Shown here: piece after piece, positions 25,089 through 36,394 of the stretch | How the letters are laid out: each line of letters starts with the position of its first letter | How positions within the stretch are numbered: the first letter of the stretch is position 1 | Source of the DNA: Coffea arabica | Lineage: Eukaryota > Streptophyta > Magnoliopsida > Gentianales > Rubiaceae | Assembly: GCF_036785885.1 (NCBI RefSeq) | Contig: NC_092312.1 | Span: 11,612,001 to 11,676,000, forward strand | Direction: 5' to 3' | Length of the DNA: 64,000 nucleotides | The notes under the pieces: generated by a model | What the model saw: only the letters and a program-made list of their open reading frames with translations | The model's database searches: none | Told to the model about the DNA's origin: nothing | Position numbers and translations under genes: made by a program

Positions 25089-28000
25089 ATGTACATAGGA
25101 GGGGGAGGAGGAGTTGGGGGAGCCGGAGGAGGGACAATGCGGAAGTCATTTAAGGATTCTCTCAAAGTTCTTGAAGCTGATATTCAGCATGCCAATACTC
25201 TGTAAGTCTAATCTTTCCTTTATGTGGCTTACCTTTTTTTTTTCCTCCTCTTGTCGTCTAATTTTCTTTTAAACTGTTGATAATGTTTTAATTTTTGTAG
25301 TAATTTTTCGATCACAGATGAGTGGTACTTAACATTTTTTTTAACATTTGCCATTTTTACTTTCAGGTCAAAGTTTTGATTTTTGTGGATAACTCTTAAA
25401 GGGTTTTTGTGTTTCTGGTTTTGGTTTTATATTTGTTCGAAAATTCTGTCTTAGCTGAAAATTTTTTCCGGACTTCACATTTCTGTTTTGTATAAAAGGC
25501 TTCCACTTTTTAATCTGGTGAAATTGGAGATAAAAATAACTAGTCAAGTTCTTTAAAATGAAGTTTGAATTCTGATGGAAATTTTTTCTTAATATCTTAC
25601 TTGAAAAAAGTTTTGATTATATTTTTATTGGGGTTTTCATAGTGTAAAATCCATGTAGTTGCAGTTCCTTCTTCTTCTTGTTCATCCTTTTTTTTTCCCC
25701 TGTAGGATGTTAAGGGAATGTGCATTTGATGGTTAGATAAATGTGGGGTTCAATTTTCCTTTGAAGTTTACTTTAAGAATTGCTTCAAAGTGCGATAAAG
25801 GTATCGTTTTTCAAGTTAATCAGATGCTTAGCTTCTGGTAAACCTTTTCAAAATGCTCATCAATAGTGACTTTGGTAGATTCAGTTCCCAATGAGATATC
25901 CTTCCATTTTACCCCGGTGCTTTTTCCTCTCTCTCTTTTTCGCGTTTGGTGAATGTTGATTTTTTGGTGGCAGATAAGCACGTCATTGTTGAGCACTGTT
26001 CCCTGCTGGGGCCTTTGGTTAGTGGGACGGTTGCCTTACCTAAAATACGTGGGGCTGATAAAACTGCGAAGGAATTACAACACAATTATAATATTCTATA
26101 TATCTGTTAGAGTTTTGCGTAAATCCTGATGACAACTTTTGAGGAAATTTACAGGAAGGATAGCTGATTCACAAAAAGTGATGGAAAAAAGAGGAAATGG
26201 TACAAAATGAGCAACTAAATTAAGGCACACTAAAGTAAAAGAGGCTATTTACCATTTCTACATGAAAATCAGAAAGAAACTCTTGATAGAAGCATAACCA
26301 CATTGATTCAAGCGCATTTGTCTGGACAAAATAAATTTCCGCTAAATTATGTATAATCCAATTAGATTTTGTCAATTGATCAATTGGTTTGTAATTAGCA
26401 GTGCTGCTGTTATTGTTGATTTTGATTTAGAATCTGAAAGTTGCAATATGGTCATTGCAGGGCTTCGGATTTTCCACGGGAGTATGATGGTGCTTGCCTG
26501 CAGATGAGAATGTCCTACAGTCCAGCAGCACACCTGTTCCTTTTCCTGGTTCAGTGGACTGACTGTCACCTAGCTGGTGCTCTTGGCCTGTTAAGAATCT
26601 TGATTTATAAGGTAACATATTCAATTTGAGTCATGCAAGGTCTTCCATAAGCTTAGTTTATCAGCTTGTCTCGTGCTCTAGGTTTACGTCGATGGCACCA
26701 CAACAATGTCCACTCATGAAAGGAAAGCAAGCATTAGAGAATTCTATGGTAACTTTGTGCAATTATGTTCTCTTCTGCTTCATAAACCTTTTTTTAATGA
26801 GGTGAATTCTTGGGGTGTAAGGAGTTTAATTATGTAATATGAGGTTTACACCTATGATTTGAAATCTTTTGCAGCTATTATCTATCCCTCATTAATGCAA
26901 CTCCAGAGGGGGGTAACCGATTCAGAAGACAAAAAGCAAAAAGCAGTGTGCTTGGAAAGATATAAAAGAAGAGATGAAGAGGAACACCGGCAAATTTCGG
27001 AGCTAGAAGTTGAAAGGGAGGAAGAATGTGGTATTTGCATGGAGATGAACAGCAAAATAGTCTTGCCCAACTGCAACCATGCCATGTGCATGAAATGCTA
27101 CCGTGAATGGTACTCTTCTTTTTTCCTTCTTTTGCTACTTCTCTTTAGATCTCTGTAATTACTTTGTCCTCCTCTGTGCATCATTCAGGATCAATGACAG
27201 TCACTTATCAACTATGTTGTCTTTACTGCATTCCATGTTGGAATATATGCTTGGTTTATTTAATTCTGAGTCAGAGGCATATCCACAATGTAAATAGTTT
27301 TGGTGGGATATGGCTACGTAGTTACATCTGGACAATGTAAGTGGGGCAGTTTCATTTTCAAAAGACAGTTTAGAATGAAATAGCCAAAAATTCATGACCG
27401 AAGATAAACTATTTCTTATTATTAGTGTGTAGAAACTCTAGCATAATTTTAACTATCAATGTAAACTTATAAGTATCTGCCGTTCTGAAAAGTATGTTAT
27501 ACTGGCATGTGCAGCTGTATATTTGTAAGATTATATACTTTTACAGATCCTACAGTACAAAAGCTTTGTTTTGTATAGGTTTATACATATGTGAGATTAA
27601 ATAAAGAAATCTTGCTAAATCTAGTGTTAGATTGCAAGTTTATAATCTTAGATGTTCACACACATTAATGGAGAAGAAGCTCAGATGAATGACAGGTCGA
27701 ATTGGATAGTCACTGTGCTGTTGAAGTCTATGGTCCAGCTTATGGGCAATGGGCAGTAAGCAGGGTAATGAGCAAAATGCTAGTTCTTAATAAGTGGTCA
27801 TTTTAAGTATATTGGTTTTTTTTTTTTTTAAATTTGCTTTTGCTATTATGTAACTTGCATCTAGAACTTGACATTTATCGTACTCTAGAATATTGAGCAA
27901 ATGCTAGTACTTAATAAGTGGTCATTTTAAGTATATTTCTTTTTTTTTTTTTTTTGAAATTTGCTTTTGCTATTATGTAACTCGCATCTAGAACTTGACA

Positions 28001-30472
28001 TTTATCGTACTCTAGAACTTGAACTGAAGGTGTTGAGTAATTACTTTTTCATCAATGCTTTGCAATTGGAAAAAAGGGGGGTTCAAGTGGAGTTGGAGAT
28101 GGGGAAAATTGTGACATAGCTTCAATTATGGAAACAGGCTCACCAAATAATGCTTGTTGTGCTTTTTATTACAAGCTTTATATTACAATGAACTTGTTAA
28201 AAGTTTTTCCTCTGCTGTAAAACAACTACAGAGCTCTACTAGCTACAATTTTATACGTGATAGTATGTAGGTATTTCTATTCAGAGAACCTAGATGTCGC
28301 AATTGGGATTCCACCGATGAAGTATGTGCCAAAAGAAAATGCTAGTACATAATTGTCTTCATGCGCCAGTCAATGTGCTATACCAGAAGAGTGGGGCAAT
28401 TACTTGCTTCTTAACTTTTTGGATTCATACTTTACTTCTAATCAAGTTTTATTCTGCTTGATTGGATATGTTACTCTTTAATCCCGTGCACTAGTGGATA
28501 TTAAACATGCGGATGTTTACTAGTGTGTAATGTCAGGAGCAAGTTGAAGGTACTTCTTCATTCGAACCTTTTGAGATATTTGGAGTGATATATTTCCTAT
28601 ATTGTTTAGTATAAAGGAACAAACTGGTCGAGGAAAATAACCCAGTGCAAGGTTTACAACTACCTGGACTATCTCTTCCTTATCCTAGAAAAGTCTTTAT
28701 CTGCGCCTTCTCTGCTTCTAGCAATAGTTTCCAAATGTATGTGGTTGTCTTGAAAGGTGATAGCCACCCAGATTAGATTATATATGAATGTGGAAATGAT
28801 TTAATGGTTGTGAGGGGGGAAAGTGATTGGCTATTCAGGGGCTTACTCCTACTGCTGTCATTGTCAGCATGTTCTTTTATTGGCTTACAGACTACTGTAT
28901 GATTCCCATCTGGTCTGCAAGGTGGTTTCAAAAACAGTTGGTCCCTCTTGCAATAGTTTCTGAGTGGATGATTTTAAACTCTTTCTCCTAATTATGCGAG
29001 TCACGTTTCTTCTCTCATTCATTCCAGCAAGAAGTGAACAATCATTAATCACTATATTTGAAAACACAACTTGCTTTACCTTTTATTGCATGTGTTTATT
29101 TTATTTACTGGTGTCCAAGTACTAAACATTATATTTGAAAACACAACTTGCTTTACCTTTTATTGAATGTGTTCATTTCATTTACCTAGGTGTCCAAGTA
29201 TAAGGTGGTTTTGTGTATTTGCATAAAAATCAGAGGTGGAGCGTAGCGAGAATGCTTTCATGTGCTCGGTCAAAGTTGTTGGTGCTTAATATCACAATTA
29301 TGTTCTGATAGTTTCCAATTGTGGGGTGGTAAATCATTTTTACTAGAAAGATTTTATTTTTAATGAAAAGAACACTTAACAGATATATTGGTCATTGGTC
29401 ACCCCACTAAGTAAATGCTTTAACATGCTTTTGCTTCCTAATAGCTTTTTCTATCCTCTTTTCCTTTACCTCCTGATACCAAGAAAAGTTTTGTATCCAG
29501 ATGAAGAGCGCTTTCAGCAAATTTGGTCTTGTTCCTTCCATAATGCAATATTGGAGCAACCAACTAGAACAAGGCTTTAGGGTTACTTATTCATTCACTT
29601 TTCACTTTAATATAATAGCATTAGAATATGACATATCGTGATAAGTGTGGTCCTTCACTGTTTAACTGATTAATAATGATTATGGTTTTTTTTAGTAGTA
29701 GGGTACAGACATGATTATATATGTGTTACAGAGATCCAAGTCCTATCAATAGCCAAGTACAAAGTTTCTTCCTGAAGCTAAAAATGTCTGCAGTAGAAAA
29801 TATAAGTTTTATGGTTTGCTTTATCATAAGTTCCAGATCTTAAGCATGACAGTCATTTACACTGGGTTTTGAAATCACTGCTCTGGAAGTTTTTTCTTAG
29901 CTTTCAGCTTCATAGGTGGGCAGCACTAACCATTGGGAGCAAGTGTTTTACAGACCAAGGATCTAGATACCCTTCACAGGTTGTCAGGGACAGGTTTATG
30001 GGAAAATGAAATTGAAGTTCCTTTAGCAGAATTTTCTTTCCCCTCCCCCCACCTACCCACAAAAAAATTGATAAAAAAAATTAGGAGAGTATAATCAAGA
30101 ATAAAGTTCTCCATGATTTATATATAGTGGATTTCCCTATCTATTTTGTGTAATCGTTTGTTGCTGACATCTCTCCAGGACATTGCCATACTATAATTTG
30201 ATCTTGTACGTATATTTCTCTTTATTCCTGAAACCTTTTTTGAGCAAAAAGGTTATCGCAGGCGTTTAAGGTCACAATCGTGCCCCTTCTGCCGTGATAG
30301 CCTGAAGAGGGTCAACTCAGGTGATCTCTGGGTGCTTATGGACAGCAAGGATGTCGTGGACATGGCTACCATAACAAGGGAGAATCTGAGAAGGCTCTTT
30401 ATGTATATAGATAAGTTGCCTCTTGTTGTTCCGGATAACCTTTTTGACACTTACGATAATCATTTAAGGTAG
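25089..30472 (+). CDS. AIRP2: RING-type E3 ubiquitin ligase, AIRP2-like
   Basis: Five exons (25089-25201, 26461-26611, 26682-26748, 26875-27109, 30262-30472) join in frame to 258 residues. The protein follows Arabidopsis AIRP2, a cytosolic C3HC4 RING ligase acting in abscisic-acid and drought responses. Shared segments include MRKSFKDSLKVLEADIQHAN, SYSPAAHLFLFLVQWTDCH, GALGLLRILIYK and SQSCPFCRDSLKRVNSGDLW. The zinc ligands are complete: C162, C165, C177, H179, C182, C185, C196 and C199. The last intron (3.15 kb) falls in the RING, splitting a tryptophan codon between the third and fourth ligand pairs. Relative to what I recall of AIRP2, 16 glycine-rich residues precede the family start; Met17 (MRKSFKDS) is an alternative start giving 242 residues. 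The leader upstream (24720-25088) is CT- and GA-rich. Two tandem duplications lie in the last intron. Confidence 0.92.
27766..28019 (+). repeat. Tandem duplication, about 125 bp x 2, intronic
   Basis: Two consecutive near-identical units (27766-27890 and 27891-28019) begin at GAGCAAAATGCTAGT / GAGCAAATGCTAGT, contain AATAAGTGGTCATTTTAAGT and a poly-T run, and end GACATTTATCGTACTCTAGAA. They lie in the last AIRP2 intron and differ mainly in poly-T length. Confidence 0.85.
29048..29202 (+). repeat. Tandem duplication, about 76 bp x 2, intronic
   Basis: The block TATATTTGAAAACACAACTT ... CTTTACCTTTTATTG ... GTGTCCAAGTA occurs twice in a row inside the last AIRP2 intron with a few substitutions. 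Confidence 0.8.
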
Positions 30473-32768
30473 GCAAAAGGGTTTTGTCTGAGCGGTCTCC
30501 TGAAGTGCTGCTGTGTCTCTGGGTGTTCTAAACCCTATAATAACTTCTTCAACTAGATTAGAAATGCACTGGTTTCCTTCCACCTTTAAGTTGACAAACC
30601 CCGCCTGTATTAGTAGGCTGTGGGTGAATTTAAGTTAGAATAGCTAGAAGAGGCTTATAAATTGTATGTAGCAAAATCGTATATATGTACAGCTCAAAGA
30701 CTCGGTTAAACAGTCCTTTATATCATTGGATATTCTTCCCTGCATTACCTTTGATGGACTTCTTAAGATCTGGGTATGCCAATAACACAAATGAATGCTT
30801 TTCTTGTTTGATTGTCTTGAATATGTGGCAGTTCCTCAGACTGCTTCAATGTCTTTGTAACACACGCACACGCACACGCACGGGGATGTTTCAATATTAG
30901 TTAAATGACGTGGATTGCAGATGAAATCTTGTGGTTTGGTGAAATGAGCTAATAAGGTCATATCCATTTTTAGAGATGGATAATGTTGTCGAAGCAGTTG
31001 TTAACAGTAGCATGTTAACTAGAAAAGGAGATTGGACCATATGACCAAACAAGACGTCGACAAGTTATGGCAGGAAGTTAAAAAATGGCCATTTCCTGGT
31101 CATTTATTCAACTCTATGGACATCAGGCAATTTTCAAACATGGCGAGCGGCTGCATAATTCAGGCAAAAGCACGAGAGAAATACTCTGCATGGGATTTCT
31201 TAGGACGACAGAATTGAAAAAGGGGACAAAGGAGCTCATGGACCTTTTATTAGACAGACGCTAAACGCTTCTCGACTGCAATGGAGCGAAGTTCGTTAAG
31301 ACGGACAGGAATTGCAAAAGCTAAACATTTAACATGCAATTGGCTTGGCCAACGCAAACTGGGAATTCAATTGATTATTGTTCTGTTTCAAAATTGGGTG
31401 ATTCGCCAGCTGTTTTTGCATTCAAACAAAAGAGCAAAGCAAATATAACTATCACATCTTCATGTAATTTGAGTCTAAAGCTGCTAACATATCCATCAAG
31501 TTTTGTTGTACCATTGAGTGTCAACTTCAGCTGCATGCTGTGGCTTGCCAAATCTCAAATTACAAAATTTAGCTGCTCAAGGGATGCTCACCCTGAATCT
31601 CATTCATTTCCAGGGAAGTTTTGAATCATGAAATTACAAATCCTGGTCCCCTGTCCAGAAAAGAAAAACTTGTCACGTCTAACAATCTCAATCTGCTGAA
31701 AAATTTGCTGTTGCATCTTGGATTTAAGGAGAAAAAATGAGAGCGACGAAAGAGAGGGGTGGAGGGGGGAAGTCTATAAACATTGAAGTAATTCCAGAAC
31801 CTGATTTTTATGTGCTGAAGCTATGAGATCAAATAAAACCTGGTGCTGCACAGGCTTTAGTTGCCGTTGTCGAAGCACCCAGTATCGCAGACCCTGAGCA
31901 TGACTAAGCACTCTCTACTACTGCTAGTGCTATGCATCAGGGAATATTGAACACCAAGAATTCCAAATCAGCTTCTGAACAGCAGAAAACCATCTGCAAA
32001 CTCAAAAGAGTAAACCAAATCATTATTAACCTGCTGCTGTTACGACAAGGACCAGCAGGTGTTCCTATTCCACCATGCTCAGTCACTACTCTGCAACATA
32101 TATCTTGTTGCATCTCTCCTTTCATCCATCCATGGCTCATGTAAGTGCAATATCAACTAAATAGGTAAGACACAAAAATCCAAATTTCTGTCCATCGACT
32201 CTACTTCCCAGAAAACACCAGTAATATGTAATATATACAATGTAAAACAATCATGAATCAGAATGAGGACAAACCCATTTTATTCTTCTTCCTAATTGAT
32301 ACAAGAAGCAGTGAGTTTGAAGAGAGTCCTGAACCTTAAAGCAGCATACCAGGACTAAGTAGCGAAGAACATGCGTTTATAGTTCCATCAACTTGCTTTA
32401 TGAAAGAAATGATTAGGCAACCAAAAGGAAAAGACTATAGAGCATACATACCTATGAGTCAATCGTAATATCATATTCTGTTACATTTGATCTCCATAAA
32501 AAATCTTCCTCACACCAAATAGAAGAAAAATAAAAGCGCCTTCAAGGAATGTCATAGTAGCCATGTTTTGCTTCATATGAAAGAGGAGAGTTCTCGAATG
32601 ACACTGCAAAGTTAATCAAAAGACATGTAAATTCCATGGAATTAAAATGAATCATATCCTAATTTTGCATATCATAAAATAAATAATCAAAGGATTGGAC
32701 GGCTAGGCGACTCCATCTCTTCAGTTCAAGAAGGATGTAAATGTTCACTTGTAGGATGTGCAACCCCT
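30473..32768. other. Convergent intergenic region
   Basis: This is the space between the 3' ends of AIRP2 (+) and the DEAH helicase (-). It should hold both 3' UTRs. A short (CACACG)n-like run lies near 30860. No further gene or RNA is evident, and short open frames in it have no family look. Confidence 0.6.
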
Positions 32769-35700
32769 TCACACAGCTGCTTTCTTTGAATCAGGATAGG
32801 CAACATCTTCCAACTGAAAATAGTGGGGAGCTATTTCCACCAGCCACTCTGGCTTTAATTCAGTCACCTGTCTCATGTACTCCTTGCTTGTCAAGACCAA
32901 CTCATGGTAGATTACCCAGCTAGGAGGCGCTTGCAGTAAACCTGAACTAGGGTGGATATATACAGTTTGGGGCAGTTTTACAGTTCTATATAGTCCATTC
33001 TTTTGCATGACTGCTGAATTAGGAAAAAACCCAGAAGTTATGGCCTTCTTAATAGCTTCTAAGTCGTTGAGATTTGATGTCAAGGCAATTTCAACTCTTT
33101 CCAACAACCTCTTCAACTGATCTCTTATATCTCTTGCACGCCTCATGCTTCTGACTTGTATGAAATTCTCATGACACCATTGTGTTGAATAGTCTGTTTC
33201 CTTCCAAGAGTTGTAGACATTAAGTAATGCAATATGGTCCCCGGAATTCCCTACATGGAAATACATCCTTGCATTATCAGCGAGAACTTTTTTGTTGTTT
33301 GGACGATAAAAGATTGAATTTCCTACAGAGAGCATTGCTGCAATAGATATGATTTCCTCGCTGCATTTATACTTTTCAGAAGCTACGATCATCTTGGAAA
33401 GCATTGGATCAAGAGGGAACTCTGCCATTCTTCTACCAACCTTTGTCAGCTCACCATGCTTATTTAGCGCACCTAGTGCATAAAGAAGTTCCAGGGCTTT
33501 CAATAAAGCTTCTGTTGATGGTGGATCCATAAAGTCGAAGTTCAACAAGTTTTGAATGCCGAGGCTCTTGAGAGTAAGCACAACATTTGATAGGTTGCTC
33601 CTTTTTATCTCCGGGACGGTATTATCTTCCAAGTCGTTGTAGTAACTGTGTGCAGTGTACAGTCTAAAGCACTTTCCTGGACCCGTTCGTCCAGATCGAC
33701 CAGCCCGTTGATCTGCAGATGCTTTTGAGATAGCAGCAGCCAATAATGACTCCACCCCAGTTCGGGGATTGTAAGACTTCATTTTGCAAAATCCTGGATC
33801 GATAACATACTTTATCCCATCAATCGTCAATGAAGTCTCAGCAATATTTGTCGCCAGGACACACTTGCGTGCCCCTTGAGGAGTGGGCTTGAATATTTTT
33901 GCCTGCAACTCTGTTCGTAGGTTTGCGTAAATTGGACATATGATCAGCTCTGCAATTTTTGCTCCAAAACCTTGTAGCCTATGCTTCAGGATCTCCTCGA
34001 CAGTTTCAATTTCTTCCTGCCCAGTTAAGAAAATCAATATATCACCATCCCCAGGAGGTTGTGTCAGATGGATTTGTAAGGCAGTGACAACTGCAGCATC
34101 CAAGTAATCCGCCTCTGGTGCTTTGGTGAAATGGATGTCAACAGGATACCTCCTTCCAGGTATTTTGAAAATTGGAGCAAAATCAAAGTAATCACTGAAC
34201 TTCTCAGCATCTAGTGTGGCACTTGAGATGAGCAACTTAAGATCAGGTCGAAAACGAGCAATGTCCTTAACCAAGCCAAATAGTATATCAGTCGATAATG
34301 TTCTCTCATGAGCCTCATCCACCATCAAGACGCTGTAGCTTGCAAGAGCAGGTTCACCAAGCAACTCCCTCAATAACATGCCATCGGTCATGTACTTCAG
34401 AACGGTCTTCTTGGAAGTACAGTCCTCAAAACGAATGGCATAACCAACCTCATGCCCGACTTTGACTCCCATTTCCTGAGAAACTCGAGCAGCAACACTC
34501 ATGGCTGCAACTCGGCGTGGCTGGGTACACCCAACCTTTCCAACTTTTGTGAAACCTGCCTCGTGGAGATATTGAGGAATCTGGGTTGTCTTTCCAGAAC
34601 CCGTCTCCCCGACGATAACAAGAACCTGATGATCATTTACAGCCTGAAGCAATTCTTCTCTATACTGATAAATAGGTAGAGCTTTTCGCTCCTCCTGAAG
34701 CACATCAAATGCTGATCTGCCCCCAGATTTTTCAGTTGGCTCAATAACCGATTCTTGTTCATCATTCATGCTATCCATAACTTCTGCCTTTATGAATTCA
34801 ATCTGGTTATCAAATACAAACTCATATTCATCACCTCTTGGTTTTCTATCTCTTGACCCAAACTTGAGAATTGCCTTCCCCCTTTGATTTTGTTCCCATG
34901 CTTCTTGCTCAGCAAAGGGCTTCCCCGTATTTTCAGCATTAGGATCCCTGTGGCACTTGGAAGCGGCAGAAAATCTCTTGTCCTGATTTATACTCCCTTC
35001 CTGATCGTAGGATTCTGGCATCCTGTACTCTTTTACACTATCTGCCTCTTCAGAACTCTTCTTAACAAGCCCATACAATTCTTTCTGATATCTAAGATCG
35101 CAATGCTCTGCTTCTGTGAGTTTTAAGCCCTCAAATAAATACTGCTCATCTTGAATATCATCTCCAAGTTCCTCTACTTTATCTTGCTCCCTTTTCTTCA
35201 AATACTTTTGCCTCGAAACTTCCCTTAGCATCATAATGTGATCCATCTTAACAGCATTAGACCCCTGAACTGCCCCATTTCCCTCCTTCCTTGTTGACTT
35301 GTGCACTGCAGCCAACTCTCTAGTCCGTGCTGCATCCCTTTCTTTATAATTCTTCTCCAACTCCCTCTCCCTTCGATCACGAATTCTTTCTTCCTCTTCC
35401 ATGTCAGAGTCATCACTTCTATCCTTGCAAATCTGACTTCTAACTAACCTTTCATCTTGAGAATCAGAATCAGCATCCTCTTTGATTTCTGTCCTCTTTC
35501 TGAATCTTTTTCTTGAGGTACCCTCTTTCCCCATCTCCATATCCATAGGCACCGAATTTATACCAACTCCTCCTCTATCAATCTGGTTCTGGTACTCATC
35601 ATTAACTCCCAAAAGGGCACAATTGTTGTGTTTCCTAGTTGACAATGCTGCCACACTTTCTTGCTTTTGATACAAATTCAGCTCAGACGACTCCATAACC

Positions 35701-35854
35701 CCCAGTCTATCAAAAATTTGTTGAGCAAAAGACAATGTTTTGTTGTTCTTTGAAGGAAATCCCTCCCGTACAAGGAAATTCACAAGCTCCGGTGCAGACA
35801 AAGCTCTCTTAGATAGACTAATCACATATCGGACCACACAAGGATTTGAATATC
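32769..35854 (-). CDS. DEAH-box spliceosomal RNA helicase (ESP3/PRP2/DHX16 class), 5' end disrupted
   Basis: A single uninterrupted minus-strand frame of about 1,028 codons matches plant DEAH1/ESP3, the Prp2/DHX16 ATPase that remodels the spliceosome before the first catalytic step. Counting residue 1 at 35837: a charged N-terminal half ([27 protein letters not shown]-type words), motif I GETGSGKT 410-417, DEAH 507-510, SAT soon after, motif [10 protein letters not shown] 710-717, then the helicase-associated and OB-fold region to [20 protein letters not shown]. All catalytic motifs are intact and no intron interrupts them. The frame opens just after an in-frame TAA with [17 protein letters not shown], which matches the interior of the family N-terminus, not its start. 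The missing segment SDLRSWVSDKLISIL lies immediately upstream in another frame, with GTG where ATG is expected. The first in-frame Met is codon 48 (35694-35696). It may be a shortened protein, a pseudogene in the making, or an assembly error. Confidence 0.85.
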
Positions 35855-35857
35855 CTT

Positions 35858-36394
35858 AAAATTGATATCAACTTATCTGACACCCAGCTCCTCAAATCAC
35901 TCCCCACTAATCTATGCAATCTTGAAGATATGAATGTATTTGGACAAAATTACACAAAAGAAACAAATAATCTGACTGGTGACAGGGAAAACAGAAAAAG
36001 TAACAGAGAAAGATCCAAAGACAAAAAGAATCGAACTGAAATTGATATCAACTTATCTGACACCCACCTCCTCAAACCACTCCCCACTAATCTATGCAAT
36101 CTTGAAGATATGAATGTATTTGGACAAAATTACACAAAAGAAACAAATAATCTGACTGAGGACAGGGAAAATAGAAAAAGTAACAGAGAAAGATCCAAAG
36201 ACAAAAAGAATCGAACTGAAATTGATATCAAATTATCTGACACCCAGCTCCTCAAATCACTCCCCACTAATCTATGCAATCTTGAAGATATGAATGTATT
36301 TGGACAAAATTACACAAAAGAAACAAATAATCTGACTGAGGACAGGGAAAATAGAAAAAGTAACAGAGAAAGATCCAAAGACAAAAAGAATCGA
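35858..36394. repeat. 3 x 180-bp tandem array containing the helicase first coding segment
   Basis: Three units start at 35861, 36041 and 36221 with an exact 180-base period; the third ends near 36394. They differ at only a few positions, so the array is young. Read on the minus strand, each unit carries GTG GGG AGT G(A/G)T TTG and then codons for a WVSDKL-type sequence (WVSDNL in the third), the conserved N-terminus of the adjacent helicase. Each unit therefore contains presumed 5' UTR plus about 16 first codons. Because 180 is divisible by three, the plus strand shows a 197-codon open frame, which I regard as a by-product. Confidence 0.95.
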
